64,000 bases of DNA from assembly GCA_004295045.1 (NCBI GenBank), contig SHND01000054.1, forward strand, positions 1 to 64,000. Reading direction: 5' to 3'. Under the pieces are notes generated by a model. It saw only the letters and a program-made list of their open reading frames with translations. It ran no database searches and was not told the DNA's origin. The position numbers and the translations under genes are program-made. The DNA comes from Chloroflexota bacterium (GTDB lineage: Bacteria > Chloroflexota > Anaerolineae > UBA4142 > SHND01). This document shows, one piece after another, positions 1 to 8,369 of this stretch (its first letter is position 1; each line of letters starts with the position of its first letter).

Positions 1-29
1 TTGCAGAAAACAAATCTGTGGGACGAGCC

Positions 30-54
30 GCGCGTTATGCTGCCGGTAACGCGC
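30..54. other. Hairpin downstream of htpG
   Basis: GCGCGTTA at 30-37 pairs with TAACGCGC at 47-54 around a 9-nt loop, just past the htpG stop. No clear T-run follows on either strand, so it may be a weak terminator or only an mRNA-end hairpin. Confidence 0.35.
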
Positions 55-71
55 AGCGTTCGCAACACATT

Positions 72-1946
72 TTATTCCTTCTCCACCGCCAGCTCCAACA
101 ACTTTTCGATGCGCGGCAGCATCTCGGCGGGATTCGGATGCAAACCTTCTTGCACCAACGCGCTGTCGTACAATTGCTCAATCGTCAGTTTTGCAAGTTC
201 CGAATCGGGATGGTCATGCAGCGTGCGCGCGAGATTCGCAATCAGCGGATGATTGCGATTCACTTCAAGAATCTTTTTCGGCACCTTGTATTCTTTGTCG
301 AAATAGCGGCTCAAGCGTTGGCGCTCACGTTCCATATCATCTTTTGGCGACACGAGCCGAATCGGGCTGTCTTTCAAAACTTTTGACGCGCGCACATCGA
401 GCACGCGTTCGCCCAACACCGACGTGAAACGTCCGAGTAAAACATTGAAATCATATTCGGGCGTCTGTGTCTCTTCTTCTCGTTTCTCGTCCTCTTGCTT
501 TTCTTCCGGCAATTCCAACTCCGCGTCGTCAATGTTCCGAAATTTCTTTCCCTGATATTCATTCAGCATCGGCGCAATCAACGCGTCGAGCGGGTCAACC
601 CAATACAACACTTGCAAAGCGCGCGCGTGGAATGGGTCAAGATGCGGACTGTGCGCCACCGATTTCAAATCGTCGCCCAACACAAAATAAATCTCCGTTT
701 GCCCCTCTTGCATCTCATTGATGTATTCGTCGAGCGAAATCAATTTACCGTCCGATTTTGACGAGGCGTAACGGAACAAGGGCAGCACCTGTTCTTTGGC
801 GTCCATGTCCGTCGCAATCGCTTCGCGGAACGCGCGGCTGTACTCGTTCCAAAATTTTTCATATTTTTCCGCGTCGTTGTCCGAGATATTTTTCAATTCG
901 CGTAAAACGCGTTTGCGAATCGTCTCGCCGAGTTGCCGCATCACGCGATTGTTTTGCACCGTCTCGCGCGAAACATTCAACGGCAAATCTTCCGAATCCA
1001 CCACGCCGTCCGCAAAGCCCAGCCATTTTGGCAACAAATCGGTGCAGTACTCTTGAATCAAAACATTGTGCGAATACAAGAGCAGTCCCGGCTCTTTGCG
1101 CGCGGCGAGGATATTTTTTTCGCGCTGCGCGGGAATAAACAACAACGCGCGCACATTCACCGGCGCGTCCGATGAAAAATGAATCGTCGCGAGCGGTTCT
1201 TGAAAATCGAGCGTGAGCTGTTGATAAAATTGTTTGTAATCGTCCGCCGCAACTTCGGACGGATTTTTGCGCCAGAGCGAAGTTTGTTGATTCGCGCGTT
1301 CCGTTCCCACATAAATCGGAAAACGCACAAAGTCGGAATGTTTTTTGATGACCTGTCGCAATTTCCACGCTTGCGCGAATTCGTCCGCCTCTTTTTTCAA
1401 CGTAATATGAATTTCGGTGCCGCGATCTGTCTTTTCTGCGGGTTCGATACGATATTCTTCGCCGCCGTCGGAAATCCACGCCCACGCTTCGCCATCAAGG
1501 TGATAGCTGCGCGAAACAACGCGTACCTCGTCGGCGACCATGAAAACGGAATAAAACCCGACGCCGAATTGTCCAATCACATCGCTCGGGTCAAGTTGTC
1601 CGGTACCGATTTTTTCAATGAACGCGCGCGCCCCCGATTGCGCGATGGTGCCGAGATTCGTCTCCATTTCCGCGCGCGTCATGCCGATGCCCGAATCTTT
1701 AATGATGAGTTTTTTGGGTTCATCGCCCGTCGTCTCTGGCGTTTCGATATGCACGGCAAGTTCCGCGTCAGGGTCAAGCACCGCGCGGTTGGTGAGCATT
1801 TCAAAGTGCATCCGCGTCAGCGCGTCCGACGCGTTGGAAATCAGTTCGCGCAAAAAGATGTCGCGTTCTTTGTATAGCGAATGTGCGAGAATGTACAATA
1901 GTTGTTTGACTTCTGCTTTGAAGGTGTGAGTGGTAGGTGTTGTCAT
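72..1946 (-). CDS. htpG: Chaperone protein HtpG (Hsp90)
   Basis: Cytosolic Hsp90 chaperone of 624 aa, the usual bacterial length; a homodimeric ATPase that remodels client proteins. The N-terminal GHKL ATP-binding domain shows SNASDAL, DSGIGM and GQFGVGFYS; the middle and C-terminal dimerisation domains follow. I chose the ATG at 1946, giving MTTPTTHTF, over an in-frame start 13 codons upstream because AGGGGAGA lies just before it and the Hsp90 family begins here. A TATAAT box lies 30 nt upstream. There is no CIRCE inverted repeat, so HrcA control is not indicated. It is monocistronic as far as can be seen. Confidence 0.97.
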   Translation of the reverse strand: MTTPTTHTFKAEVKQLLYILAHSLYKERDIFLRELISNASDALTRMHFEMLTNRAVLDPDAELAVHIETPETTGDEPKKLIIKDSGIGMTRAEMETNLGTIAQSGARAFIEKIGTGQLDPSDVIGQFGVGFYSVFMVADEVRVVSRSYHLDGEAWAWISDGGEEYRIEPAEKTDRGTEIHITLKKEADEFAQAWKLRQVIKKHSDFVRFPIYVGTERANQQTSLWRKNPSEVAADDYKQFYQQLTLDFQEPLATIHFSSDAPVNVRALLFIPAQREKNILAARKEPGLLLYSHNVLIQEYCTDLLPKWLGFADGVVDSEDLPLNVSRETVQNNRVMRQLGETIRKRVLRELKNISDNDAEKYEKFWNEYSRAFREAIATDMDAKEQVLPLFRYASSKSDGKLISLDEYINEMQEGQTEIYFVLGDDLKSVAHSPHLDPFHARALQVLYWVDPLDALIAPMLNEYQGKKFRNIDDAELELPEEKQEDEKREEETQTPEYDFNVLLGRFTSVLGERVLDVRASKVLKDSPIRLVSPKDDMERERQRLSRYFDKEYKVPKKILEVNRNHPLIANLARTLHDHPDSELAKLTIEQLYDSALVQEGLHPNPAEMLPRIEKLLELAVEKE

Positions 1947-1976
1947 CGTCTCCCCTGAACAAGATGTGTCGCCGCA

Positions 1977-2004
1977 ATTATACAAAATTTTTTTGCGAAT
2001 GGAA
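1977..2004 (-). promoter_or_regulatory. Probable htpG promoter
   Basis: On the minus strand a perfect TATAAT (1977-1982) is preceded after 16 bp by a weak TTCCAT. This predicts a leader of about 25 nt containing the AGGGGAGA ribosome-binding site. Confidence 0.5.
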
Positions 2005-2025
2005 TTTGCGATTTCTTTGCGCCAC

Positions 2026-2108
2026 GTAGGAGGCGTTCGCCTGTTGCCGTCCCTCCCAAATTTGCAACATCAATTTCTCCGTGCCGCGTAGGGAGCGTTC
2101 TCTAACGC
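2026..2108. repeat. Two copies of a short GTAGG-type repeat
   Basis: GTAGGAGGCGTTCGCCTG (2026-2043) and the related GTAGGGAGCGTTCTCTA (2088-2104, running into ACG) sit 62 bp apart between the divergent htpG and ECF sigma genes. They look like degenerate copies of a REP-like intergenic repeat. No open frame of note lies here. Confidence 0.4.
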
Positions 2109-2175
2109 GACGCACGCGGCGTGGAACCTGTTGGCTTGAAGCGTTGTATAGTTATTGCTAGTCAGCCATTTGCAA

Positions 2176-2751
2176 ATGGAACAACCGGAACGAGAACAGG
2201 ACTGGATTCGCCGCGCCCAACGCGGGGATGCCGAGGCATACGATGCGCTCGTGCGCGCGTATGAAACGCTCGCGTTTCGCGCGGCGTACCTCATCACGCG
2301 CGAGGAACACGAGGCGGCAGACGCGGCGCAAGACGCGTTCGTACGCGCGTATCGCGCGTTAAACACCTTTCGCTTGGGCGAACCATTCCGCCCGTGGTTG
2401 ATGCGAATTGTAACGAATCAAGCGTTGAATCGGATTCAGGCGAGTAAGAGGCGCGCGAACATGAACGAGCGATATGTGCTGGCGGAAAACGAGAATCGAG
2501 GACCGAGCGACGCGCAAGCCCACCTCGAAACGCGCGATCAAAACGAAAAATTGATGCGCGCCGTGCAGCGTCTGAAACCCGAAGAGCAAATGCTCATCTC
2601 GCTGCGCTATTTTTTGGAATTGCCCGAAGCGGAGGTGGCGCACACGCTCAACATTCCACAAGGCACGGTGAAATCGCGTCTGCATCGCACGCTCGCGAAA
2701 TTGCGCGAAATAATTGCGCGCGAATTTCCTGATTTGGTTGAAATGGTATGA
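2176..2751 (+). CDS. ECF-type RNA polymerase sigma factor
   Basis: Sigma-70 family ECF factor, 191 aa. Region 2 (PWLMRIVTNQALNRIQ) and region 4 helix-turn-helix (LPEAEVAHTLNIPQGTVKSR) are both recognisable. An in-frame TTG exists at 2155, but the ATG at 2176 is preferred. No Shine-Dalgarno is visible. The TGA overlaps the ATG of the next gene (ATGA at 2748), which implies translational coupling with the membrane protein that probably holds it inactive. The following cytochrome and YtkA-like genes suggest an envelope or redox stress role. That role is inference. Confidence 0.9.
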   Translation: MEQPEREQDWIRRAQRGDAEAYDALVRAYETLAFRAAYLITREEHEAADAAQDAFVRAYRALNTFRLGEPFRPWLMRIVTNQALNRIQASKRRANMNERYVLAENENRGPSDAQAHLETRDQNEKLMRAVQRLKPEEQMLISLRYFLELPEAEVAHTLNIPQGTVKSRLHRTLAKLREIIAREFPDLVEMV

Positions 2752-3620
2752 CAAACGAATTTGAACGATTGGAGAACGCGTTGGTGCGCGCCGGGCGCGA
2801 GATGGAATATCCCGAAACGCCTGCGCTTGCCGCGCGGGTGCGTAACGAATTGACGCGCGATGCTTTGCCGCGCACGGTTGTGCCGACGCGCAACTGGGCG
2901 CGCATCTTGATTCCACTCGCCGCCGCGATTGTGCTCGCGCTCGCGTTGTTGTTGGCGATTCCGAATGCGCGCGATGCCGTCGCGCAATTTTTGGGATTGC
3001 GCGGTCTGCGAATTTTCTACGTGACCCCACCGCCAACCGCCGCGCCAACAATGTCACCGCGTCCGACTGACCTTTCCGCGCGCGCGACGAATACCCCAAC
3101 CCCGCGTGCAACGGCAACGCCAACTATCAAATCATTCACGCTGTGCTGTGAGACAACGTTGGCGGACGCGCAAAAACGCGCGCGTTTCAGATTGCTCGCA
3201 CCGCGCGGCGAGATGCCGAGCAAAGTCTATTACCAAAGAATTTTTGCGGAAGGTGAACAAGTGGTGATGGTCTTTGGCGACCCGGAAAATCCGCGCTTTA
3301 CCCTGTATCAAGCGCAGCGATGGATTTACGGAAAAATGGTCGGAGATTTGTACGGCAAGGGTCTCAGTTCGCAAACCGTGATTGGCGAAACTTTTTTTGA
3401 CGGTCATCGCGCCTTGTGGTTTAGCGGCGCGCCACACATCGTAATGATGTTGGATGCAAGTGGCAAACCCATTTACGAAACGCAGCGCGATGTGGATGCG
3501 AATACGCTCGCGTGGGAAATCGGTGACTCGGATCTCGGTATCATCTACCGACTCGAAACCAAAGCGTCGCTGCGTGACGCGACTCGTTTTGCCGAATCTT
3601 TGGCAGAGTACAAACCATGA
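2748..3620 (+). CDS. Membrane-anchored anti-sigma-like protein (DUF4367-type)
   Basis: 290 aa. A cytoplasmic N-terminus of about 45 residues is followed by one membrane helix (ILIPLAAAIVLALALLLAI), a Thr/Pro-rich linker at about residues 85-125, and an extracytoplasmic domain. The end of that domain (IIYRLETKASLRDATRFAESL) resembles DUF4367. Topology and the 4-bp overlap with the sigma gene fit a transmembrane regulator that binds the sigma factor inside and senses outside. I see no clear zinc HxxxCxxC anti-sigma motif, so the inhibitory role is inferred from context. Its stop overlaps the next start (ATGA at 3617). Confidence 0.75.
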   Translation: MTNEFERLENALVRAGREMEYPETPALAARVRNELTRDALPRTVVPTRNWARILIPLAAAIVLALALLLAIPNARDAVAQFLGLRGLRIFYVTPPPTAAPTMSPRPTDLSARATNTPTPRATATPTIKSFTLCCETTLADAQKRARFRLLAPRGEMPSKVYYQRIFAEGEQVVMVFGDPENPRFTLYQAQRWIYGKMVGDLYGKGLSSQTVIGETFFDGHRALWFSGAPHIVMMLDASGKPIYETQRDVDANTLAWEIGDSDLGIIYRLETKASLRDATRFAESLAEYKP

Positions 3621-4447
3621 ACCGAATATTCAATTTTCTCTTTCCCGCGCTCATGCTATTGGGAATGTTCATCAGCGGATTTGTGATTGTTGCGTCGTTG
3701 CAAGCCGCCGTCGCGCCAATCTCACCGCCCGCGCCAGTTGTAAACACCACAGCGCCAAATTCTAATGACCTTGTCGCGCAAGGACGCGCGTTATTCATCG
3801 CCAAAGGTTGTCTCGTGTGTCATCGCTATGACGGCCTCGCGGCAGCGCGGCGTGCGATGGGTGATTTTGATTTTGACGATGTGCCAACTTTATCCAATTT
3901 GAAAATTGATGCCGCGTATTTGAAACGTTGGCTGCATGACCCGCAAATCATCAAACCCGCGACGACAATGCCCAATCTCCATTTGTCCGCCGACGAAATT
4001 GATGCGCTTGCCGCGTTCTTGCTGCCAAACGCGCCGCGAAATTCCGCCGCGTGTCCCGTCACTCGAAAAACCGCGCAGGTTTTTGTTCCGCCCGCGCCCT
4101 ATCCCCAAGTCGCGCCGTATGGAAATTTTTGGTACGGGAGCGCATCACTTTGGTTGATGCTGCCATCCGACGGCACATGGGCGCAGTTGCGATTCGGCGA
4201 CAAAATGTTTTGGTGGAGCAGCGGCTACACCGCAAGCGCTGAACCGAAACCGGCGCTGAAAATTTCAGGCAAACGTTTGGACGGCAATGAGACGTTTGAA
4301 ATTTCCGATGCCACAAACGCGTATCATTCCGATTTCGGCGGCTGGGCAATGTTGACAGGCGTACAAGTTCCGACAAGCGGCTGTTGGGAAATTCGCGGCG
4401 AATATCACAAAACCAGTACGGCGTTTGTTGTACAAGTTTTGCCGTAA
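3617..4447 (+). CDS. Membrane-anchored monohaem cytochrome c
   Basis: 276 aa. An uncleaved anchor or signal helix lies at residues 7-30. A class I cytochrome c domain follows with a single haem site CLVCH (Cys65, Cys68, His69) and a likely axial Met in TTMPNLHLS near residue 114, then the family's ALAAFLL helix. A C-terminal domain of about 130 aa with several Trp (YGSASLWLMLP, FWWSSGY) resembles a beta-sandwich; I do not recognise it. It is translationally coupled to the anti-sigma-like gene. Probable extracytoplasmic electron carrier or redox sensor of this operon. Confidence 0.85.
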   Translation: MNRIFNFLFPALMLLGMFISGFVIVASLQAAVAPISPPAPVVNTTAPNSNDLVAQGRALFIAKGCLVCHRYDGLAAARRAMGDFDFDDVPTLSNLKIDAAYLKRWLHDPQIIKPATTMPNLHLSADEIDALAAFLLPNAPRNSAACPVTRKTAQVFVPPAPYPQVAPYGNFWYGSASLWLMLPSDGTWAQLRFGDKMFWWSSGYTASAEPKPALKISGKRLDGNETFEISDATNAYHSDFGGWAMLTGVQVPTSGCWEIRGEYHKTSTAFVVQVLP

Positions 4448-4511
4448 GCAACATGGAACGCGCGCACCACGAGCGTTGTAAGAATGATAGATTCAAAAAA
4501 GGAGCAATAAA

Positions 4512-5039
4512 GTGAAACGAATATTTACATTCCTCACCTTGTCCGCGCTCTGGTTCGTCGCTATCGCTTCCGTTGCGAGCGCGGGCGGTTGGGCTGTCGT
4601 CACGCTCGATGCACTGCCGACGAATCTGGTCGTGAATGAACCCGTGAAAATCGGCATGATGATTCGCCAGCATGGCAAAACGCCCTGGGTGTACGACAAC
4701 GTGCGCGTGCGCGGCTTTCATTCGACAGGGGAAACGTTTGCAACGCGCGCCAAGATGGACGCGCGCGGTCACTATACCGCAACCTTAAATTTCCCGCGCG
4801 CGGGCAAATGGCAGTGGGCAGTCGCTTCGGGGCTCGCGCCCGAATGGCAAACGATGCCCGACCTTCAGGTCGCTAACTCTGCGCCCGACGAAGTGCTGCT
4901 AGCCGAAGCGATTGCGGCGAAAAATGCAACACCAACTTGGCAAGCCGCGCTGTCCCCATCATTGTTGCTCGCACTCGGCGTGATTGGCTTGGCCGGTTCG
5001 GCAGGCGGATTGTTCTATTGGTTGCGGGCGCGGAAATAA
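4512..5039 (+). CDS. Secreted YtkA/FixH-like protein with C-terminal anchor
   Basis: 175 aa starting at GTG 4512, preceded by an AAAAAAGGAG ribosome-binding site. It has a signal peptide (residues 1-25), a beta-sandwich domain with VTLDALPTN and MIRQHGKTP resembling YtkA/FixH-type domains, and a C-terminal membrane helix (LLALGVIGLAGSAGGLFYWL) ending in RARK. Such domains occur with cytochromes and copper or oxidase assembly proteins. It follows the cytochrome gene by 64 bp and ends the operon at a strong terminator. Exact function unknown. Confidence 0.75.
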   Translation: MKRIFTFLTLSALWFVAIASVASAGGWAVVTLDALPTNLVVNEPVKIGMMIRQHGKTPWVYDNVRVRGFHSTGETFATRAKMDARGHYTATLNFPRAGKWQWAVASGLAPEWQTMPDLQVANSAPDEVLLAEAIAAKNATPTWQAALSPSLLLALGVIGLAGSAGGLFYWLRARK

Positions 5040-5076
5040 AAAAAAGGAGCGATGAAGACCATCGCTCCTTTTTTAT
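5038..5076. terminator. Bidirectional terminator
   Basis: GGAGCGATG (5046-5054) and CATCGCTCC (5060-5068) form a 9-bp stem with a 5-nt loop, flanked by an A-run and a T-run. It serves the plus-strand ECF operon and the minus-strand phn operon. The phnE stop codon lies in its T-run. Confidence 0.92.
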
Positions 5077-7427
5077 ACCAATCGTTCGCGAATTTTTGCG
5101 CTCGCAAAATCCATCATCGTGACCACAACCACAATCGCCAGAATCACCGCGCCCGCTTTGTGATATTGCAATTGTCCGGTGTAGTTGGCAAACAGTTGCC
5201 CGATGCCACCGCCGCCCGCAAGCCCGATGATGGTGGCGAGACGGATGTTGATGTCCCACTGATAGATCGCATAAGAAATAAATGGCGGCACAATCTGCGG
5301 CACAATCGCGAACGCGATAGATTGCAACCGATTCGCGCCGGTCGCGGTCAACGCTTCAACCGGACCCTCTTCGATATTTTCGACCGCTTCGCTGAACAAT
5401 TTTCCAATCAAGCCGAACGTTGTCACCGAGAGCGCGAGCATCCCCGCAAACGCGCCGATGCCCACCCAAAACACAAAAATTGCCACATACAAAATCGCTT
5501 CGATAGAGCGCAAGAAACTCAATATAAAACGCGCCGCGTAATAAATCCACCGCGTGCGCGGCGAACGCCCCGTGATATTTTTCGCGGCGAGAAACGCGAA
5601 CGGCAGCGCCAAAATCGCGCCGAGCGTGGTTGCGAGCAGCGCTTGAAAAATTGTGACGAGCATCTGACGCACAATTTGTTCCCACACGGGAATGCTCAAG
5701 TCCACCGTCACAAAATCATAAATCACACTTGCAAACGTCGGCGCGGGTTCGAGCAATTTGCTTAAATCAATTTGCGCGAGATTCCAACTCGCGATGAAGA
5801 CAAGAATAAAAAGTATCGTATAAAAAATGCCGCGCCGCGTTTTGTAAAACGGTTTCGGCGGTTCGGTGCTGATTTTGTTTTCGTTCTTGACAATCTGCTC
5901 GCGCCAATACGCGCTCAAATAATCCACAATCAAAACCACAATCGCAATGCACCACAATGCGGCAGCGTATTCGTGATAACCGCCTTTGCGGATGGATTCG
6001 ACAATGTAAAAACCGATGCCTGCCGCTGACACAAAACCCACCACCGTCGCGGAGCGCATGTTAATATCCCAACGCAAGAGCGAGTAGGCGAGAAACGAGG
6101 GAATAATTTGGGGGATGAGCGCAAAGCGAATGTTTTGCAAAAGGTTGCCGCCTGCTGCGGTTGTCGCTTCGACAGGACCCGGGTCGGTGTGTTCCACTTC
6201 TTCGGAATACAGTTTCGCAATCGCCGCGATCGAGTGAATCGAAAGGGCGAGCAAGCCGGTGAACGCGCCGAGTCCTGTCCACGTGACAAGAATGATTGCC
6301 CAAATCAAAGTATCAATCGAGCGGACGATATTGAAAATGCCGCGCGCGATGTAATAGATGATGGTGCCGCCGCGCACGCGCGCCATGACATTGCGCGCGC
6401 CAAAAAAGGAAAGCGGCGCGGCGATGACGATTGAAATCAACGTTGCCATCAACCCCAAGCCAATCGTGACAAAAATTCCACCGGGGACAAAGCGCGGTAC
6501 CGTGTCATCGGGGGAACGAATGCCGAGCGAAACCATCCATTCGGGCGCGGGCACTTGTTGAATACTTCCAATCAAAACGTGGAAATTTTCACTCGGTCTG
6601 ATCGCACCGACTTCTTGCACAAAGCGCGCCTGAATGCCTTGCACGGTTGGCGCATTCGGATCAAGCCCATCGCGTCCGGCAAAGGCGGGAATGTCAAACG
6701 AGGTAACGAAATTCCCATTCGCATCCGTTGTAACGACGACGGGCTGTCCGCCGCTGCGTACTTGTGCTTCATTCGTGCCGCCGTACTCTTGCCAATAAAT
6801 GTTGCCTGTGGTGTTTGGTTTGAATCCCCTGCCTGCCATTGCAAGCGGATCGCCAACCGTGCCGCATACTTTGTCAACGCCAACGGGAAGACCTGAATTT
6901 CCGCCGGGCGGAGTGGTTTGCGGCGGATTACTGCACGGAATCCAAATTGTTGTCGCGCCTTGTTGCGTTTCGGTGTCGCGCGTGAACAAATCGGGATGAA
7001 GCAGGGCATCAAAGATAATTTTTACATCATTGAAGCGTGTGACGAGGCGCGGAAAATTCGCGTCGGTGACTTGCCACGCAATGATATAGATGAGCAAAAT
7101 CGGAATGCCAAAGGAAAGTAGGCGCGAAGTGGTTTTGCCGCGTGCGCGTTGGTAGGCGTCAAAGACATTCCAAAGCCAAAACGCGGCGAACAAGAGCCAC
7201 AGCCAACTCGTTTCAACGCCGCCAATTTCAATTTGTCCTACGCGGAAATTTTCGAGCGTGAACCAAATCAAAAACGCGAGGACAACAGTTGTGGCGAAAA
7301 TTGCAAGCGCGACATTACGCGCGCCGAGATAGAGCTGTCCCGCGCCGGGAATGATGAGCGAGAGAAGCGCGGCGAGGAGTGGATTTTTGGTTTTGGGCGG
7401 AGCAGTGAAAAGAGTTTGGCCGGACAT
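5073..7427 (-). CDS. phnE: Double-length PhnE-type permease with extra N-terminal module
   Basis: 784 aa membrane protein of a phosphonate-type ABC importer. PhnE is usually about 270 aa; here two permease units are in tandem, about residues 310-520 and 560-780. Each carries a coupling-loop motif (EEVEHTDPGPVEA; EAVENIEEGPVEA) followed by GANRLQ- or GGNLLQ-type sequence. Ahead lie an N-terminal multi-helix segment with PGAGQLYLG, as in TM2-like proteins, and an extracytoplasmic segment of about 150 aa with an Ig-like signature (AGRGFKPNTTGNIYW, TDANGNFVTSFDIP). Two permeases in one chain replace the usual dimer. No C-P lyase genes are near, so the substrate could be phosphonate, phosphite or another oxyanion. 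Confidence 0.88.
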   Translation of the reverse strand: MSGQTLFTAPPKTKNPLLAALLSLIIPGAGQLYLGARNVALAIFATTVVLAFLIWFTLENFRVGQIEIGGVETSWLWLLFAAFWLWNVFDAYQRARGKTTSRLLSFGIPILLIYIIAWQVTDANFPRLVTRFNDVKIIFDALLHPDLFTRDTETQQGATTIWIPCSNPPQTTPPGGNSGLPVGVDKVCGTVGDPLAMAGRGFKPNTTGNIYWQEYGGTNEAQVRSGGQPVVVTTDANGNFVTSFDIPAFAGRDGLDPNAPTVQGIQARFVQEVGAIRPSENFHVLIGSIQQVPAPEWMVSLGIRSPDDTVPRFVPGGIFVTIGLGLMATLISIVIAAPLSFFGARNVMARVRGGTIIYYIARGIFNIVRSIDTLIWAIILVTWTGLGAFTGLLALSIHSIAAIAKLYSEEVEHTDPGPVEATTAAGGNLLQNIRFALIPQIIPSFLAYSLLRWDINMRSATVVGFVSAAGIGFYIVESIRKGGYHEYAAALWCIAIVVLIVDYLSAYWREQIVKNENKISTEPPKPFYKTRRGIFYTILFILVFIASWNLAQIDLSKLLEPAPTFASVIYDFVTVDLSIPVWEQIVRQMLVTIFQALLATTLGAILALPFAFLAAKNITGRSPRTRWIYYAARFILSFLRSIEAILYVAIFVFWVGIGAFAGMLALSVTTFGLIGKLFSEAVENIEEGPVEALTATGANRLQSIAFAIVPQIVPPFISYAIYQWDINIRLATIIGLAGGGGIGQLFANYTGQLQYHKAGAVILAIVVVVTMMDFASAKIRERLV

Positions 7428-7430
7428 GAG

Positions 7431-7511
7431 AAAAGTTAAAAGTTAAAAGTTAAAAGCTAAAAGGAGCCAAGGATGTACTTTTAGCTTTTGGCTTTAAGCT
7501 TTTAGCTTTAG
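7431..7511. repeat. AAAAGTT heptamer tandem repeat with inverted copy (locus a)
   Basis: Three AAAAGTT units and one AAAAGCT run from 7431 to 7458. After a short spacer comes the inverted counterpart, ACTTTTAGCTTTTGGC onward to about 7511. The whole could fold as a long imperfect hairpin. It fills the phnC-phnE gap and contains the phnC stop codon. It belongs to a set of eight similar elements in this window. Confidence 0.8.
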
Positions 7512-8266
7512 ATGATGCTTACGCGCTGCGCGTCCTGCCCATAAATCGCTTTGAATTGCGCGTCGTCAATTTCTTGCGGCAGACCCTGAAACACCACTTG
7601 CCCATCTTTGAGCGCGATGGCGTGCGTGGCATAGCGATGTACGAGATCGAGAAAATGCAAACTGCACAGGACTGTGAGTTCATCCTCTTTGTTTAGTTGT
7701 TCGAGATATTTGAGAATCGAGTGCGAGAGAACGGGGTCGAGCGAAGCAACCGGTTCATCGGCAAGAATCATTTTTGGTTCTTGCATCAAGGCGCGCGCGA
7801 TGGCGACGCGCTGCTGTTGTCCACCGCTGAGTGAATCTGCGCGGACGTACGCTTTTTCTCTCAAGCCGAGGCGGTCTAGATTGTTTAGGGCGCGTTCCGT
7901 GTCTTGCTTGGAAAAATAGTGGGCGAGAGATTGCACGGTGCCGACATAGCCCAGTCGTCCGGTGAGAACATTTGTGATGACACTGGAGCGTTTGACGAGA
8001 TTGAATTGTTGAAAGATGAACCCAATTTGACGCCGCACGTTTCGCATTTCTGCCTGCGACAGCGCGGTAATGTCGACATCATTCCAAATTATTTTTCCGC
8101 TCGTCGGTTCGATCAAGCGATTGATACAGCGCAAGAGCGTGGATTTGCCCGAGCCGCTTAAACCAATGACGGCGAGAAATTCACCGTCGGGTACTTGAAA
8201 TGAGACATCTTTTAACGCGACGGTGCCGTTGGGAAAGACTTTGGTCAGATGTTCGATACGAAGCAC
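7508..8266 (-). CDS. phnC: PhnC-type ABC transporter ATPase
   Basis: 252 aa, full length. Walker [10 protein letters not shown], signature [15 protein letters not shown], Walker [14 protein letters not shown] and the H-loop in CSLHFLDL are all present. The sequence [18 protein letters not shown] is typical of phosphonate-type ATPases. It starts at GTG 8266, with no clear Shine-Dalgarno. It energises the fused permease encoded downstream and follows phnD by a 103-bp gap that holds a strong hairpin. Confidence 0.95.
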   Translation of the reverse strand: MLRIEHLTKVFPNGTVALKDVSFQVPDGEFLAVIGLSGSGKSTLLRCINRLIEPTSGKIIWNDVDITALSQAEMRNVRRQIGFIFQQFNLVKRSSVITNVLTGRLGYVGTVQSLAHYFSKQDTERALNNLDRLGLREKAYVRADSLSGGQQQRVAIARALMQEPKMILADEPVASLDPVLSHSILKYLEQLNKEDELTVLCSLHFLDLVHRYATHAIALKDGQVVFQGLPQEIDDAQFKAIYGQDAQRVSII

Positions 8267-8331
8267 GGGGATGGATGTAAGGAATTATTTTTGTACCGCG
8301 CCTTTATAAAAACAATTCCTTGAAACAGAAA

Positions 8332-8362
8332 GCAGGCAGAGACAATGTTTGTCTCTGCCTGC
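8332..8362 (-). terminator. Intercistronic hairpin between phnD and phnC
   Basis: GCAGGCAGAGACA (8332-8344) and TGTCTCTGCCTGC (8350-8362) make a perfect 13-bp stem with a 5-nt loop. In the direction of transcription (minus) it is followed only by TTTCTGTTTC, so it is likely a leaky terminator or 3'-end stabiliser that raises binding-protein yield relative to the ATPase and permease. Confidence 0.65.
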
Positions 8363-8369
8363 AATTTTT

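Noticed and set aside
1179..1877. Long open frame antisense to htpG
   Set aside because: Arg/Phe-rich composition from the reverse of a conserved gene; htpG is unambiguous on the other strand.
1947..2154. CIRCE/HrcA control of htpG
   Set aside because: No TTAGCACTC inverted repeat in the htpG upstream region.
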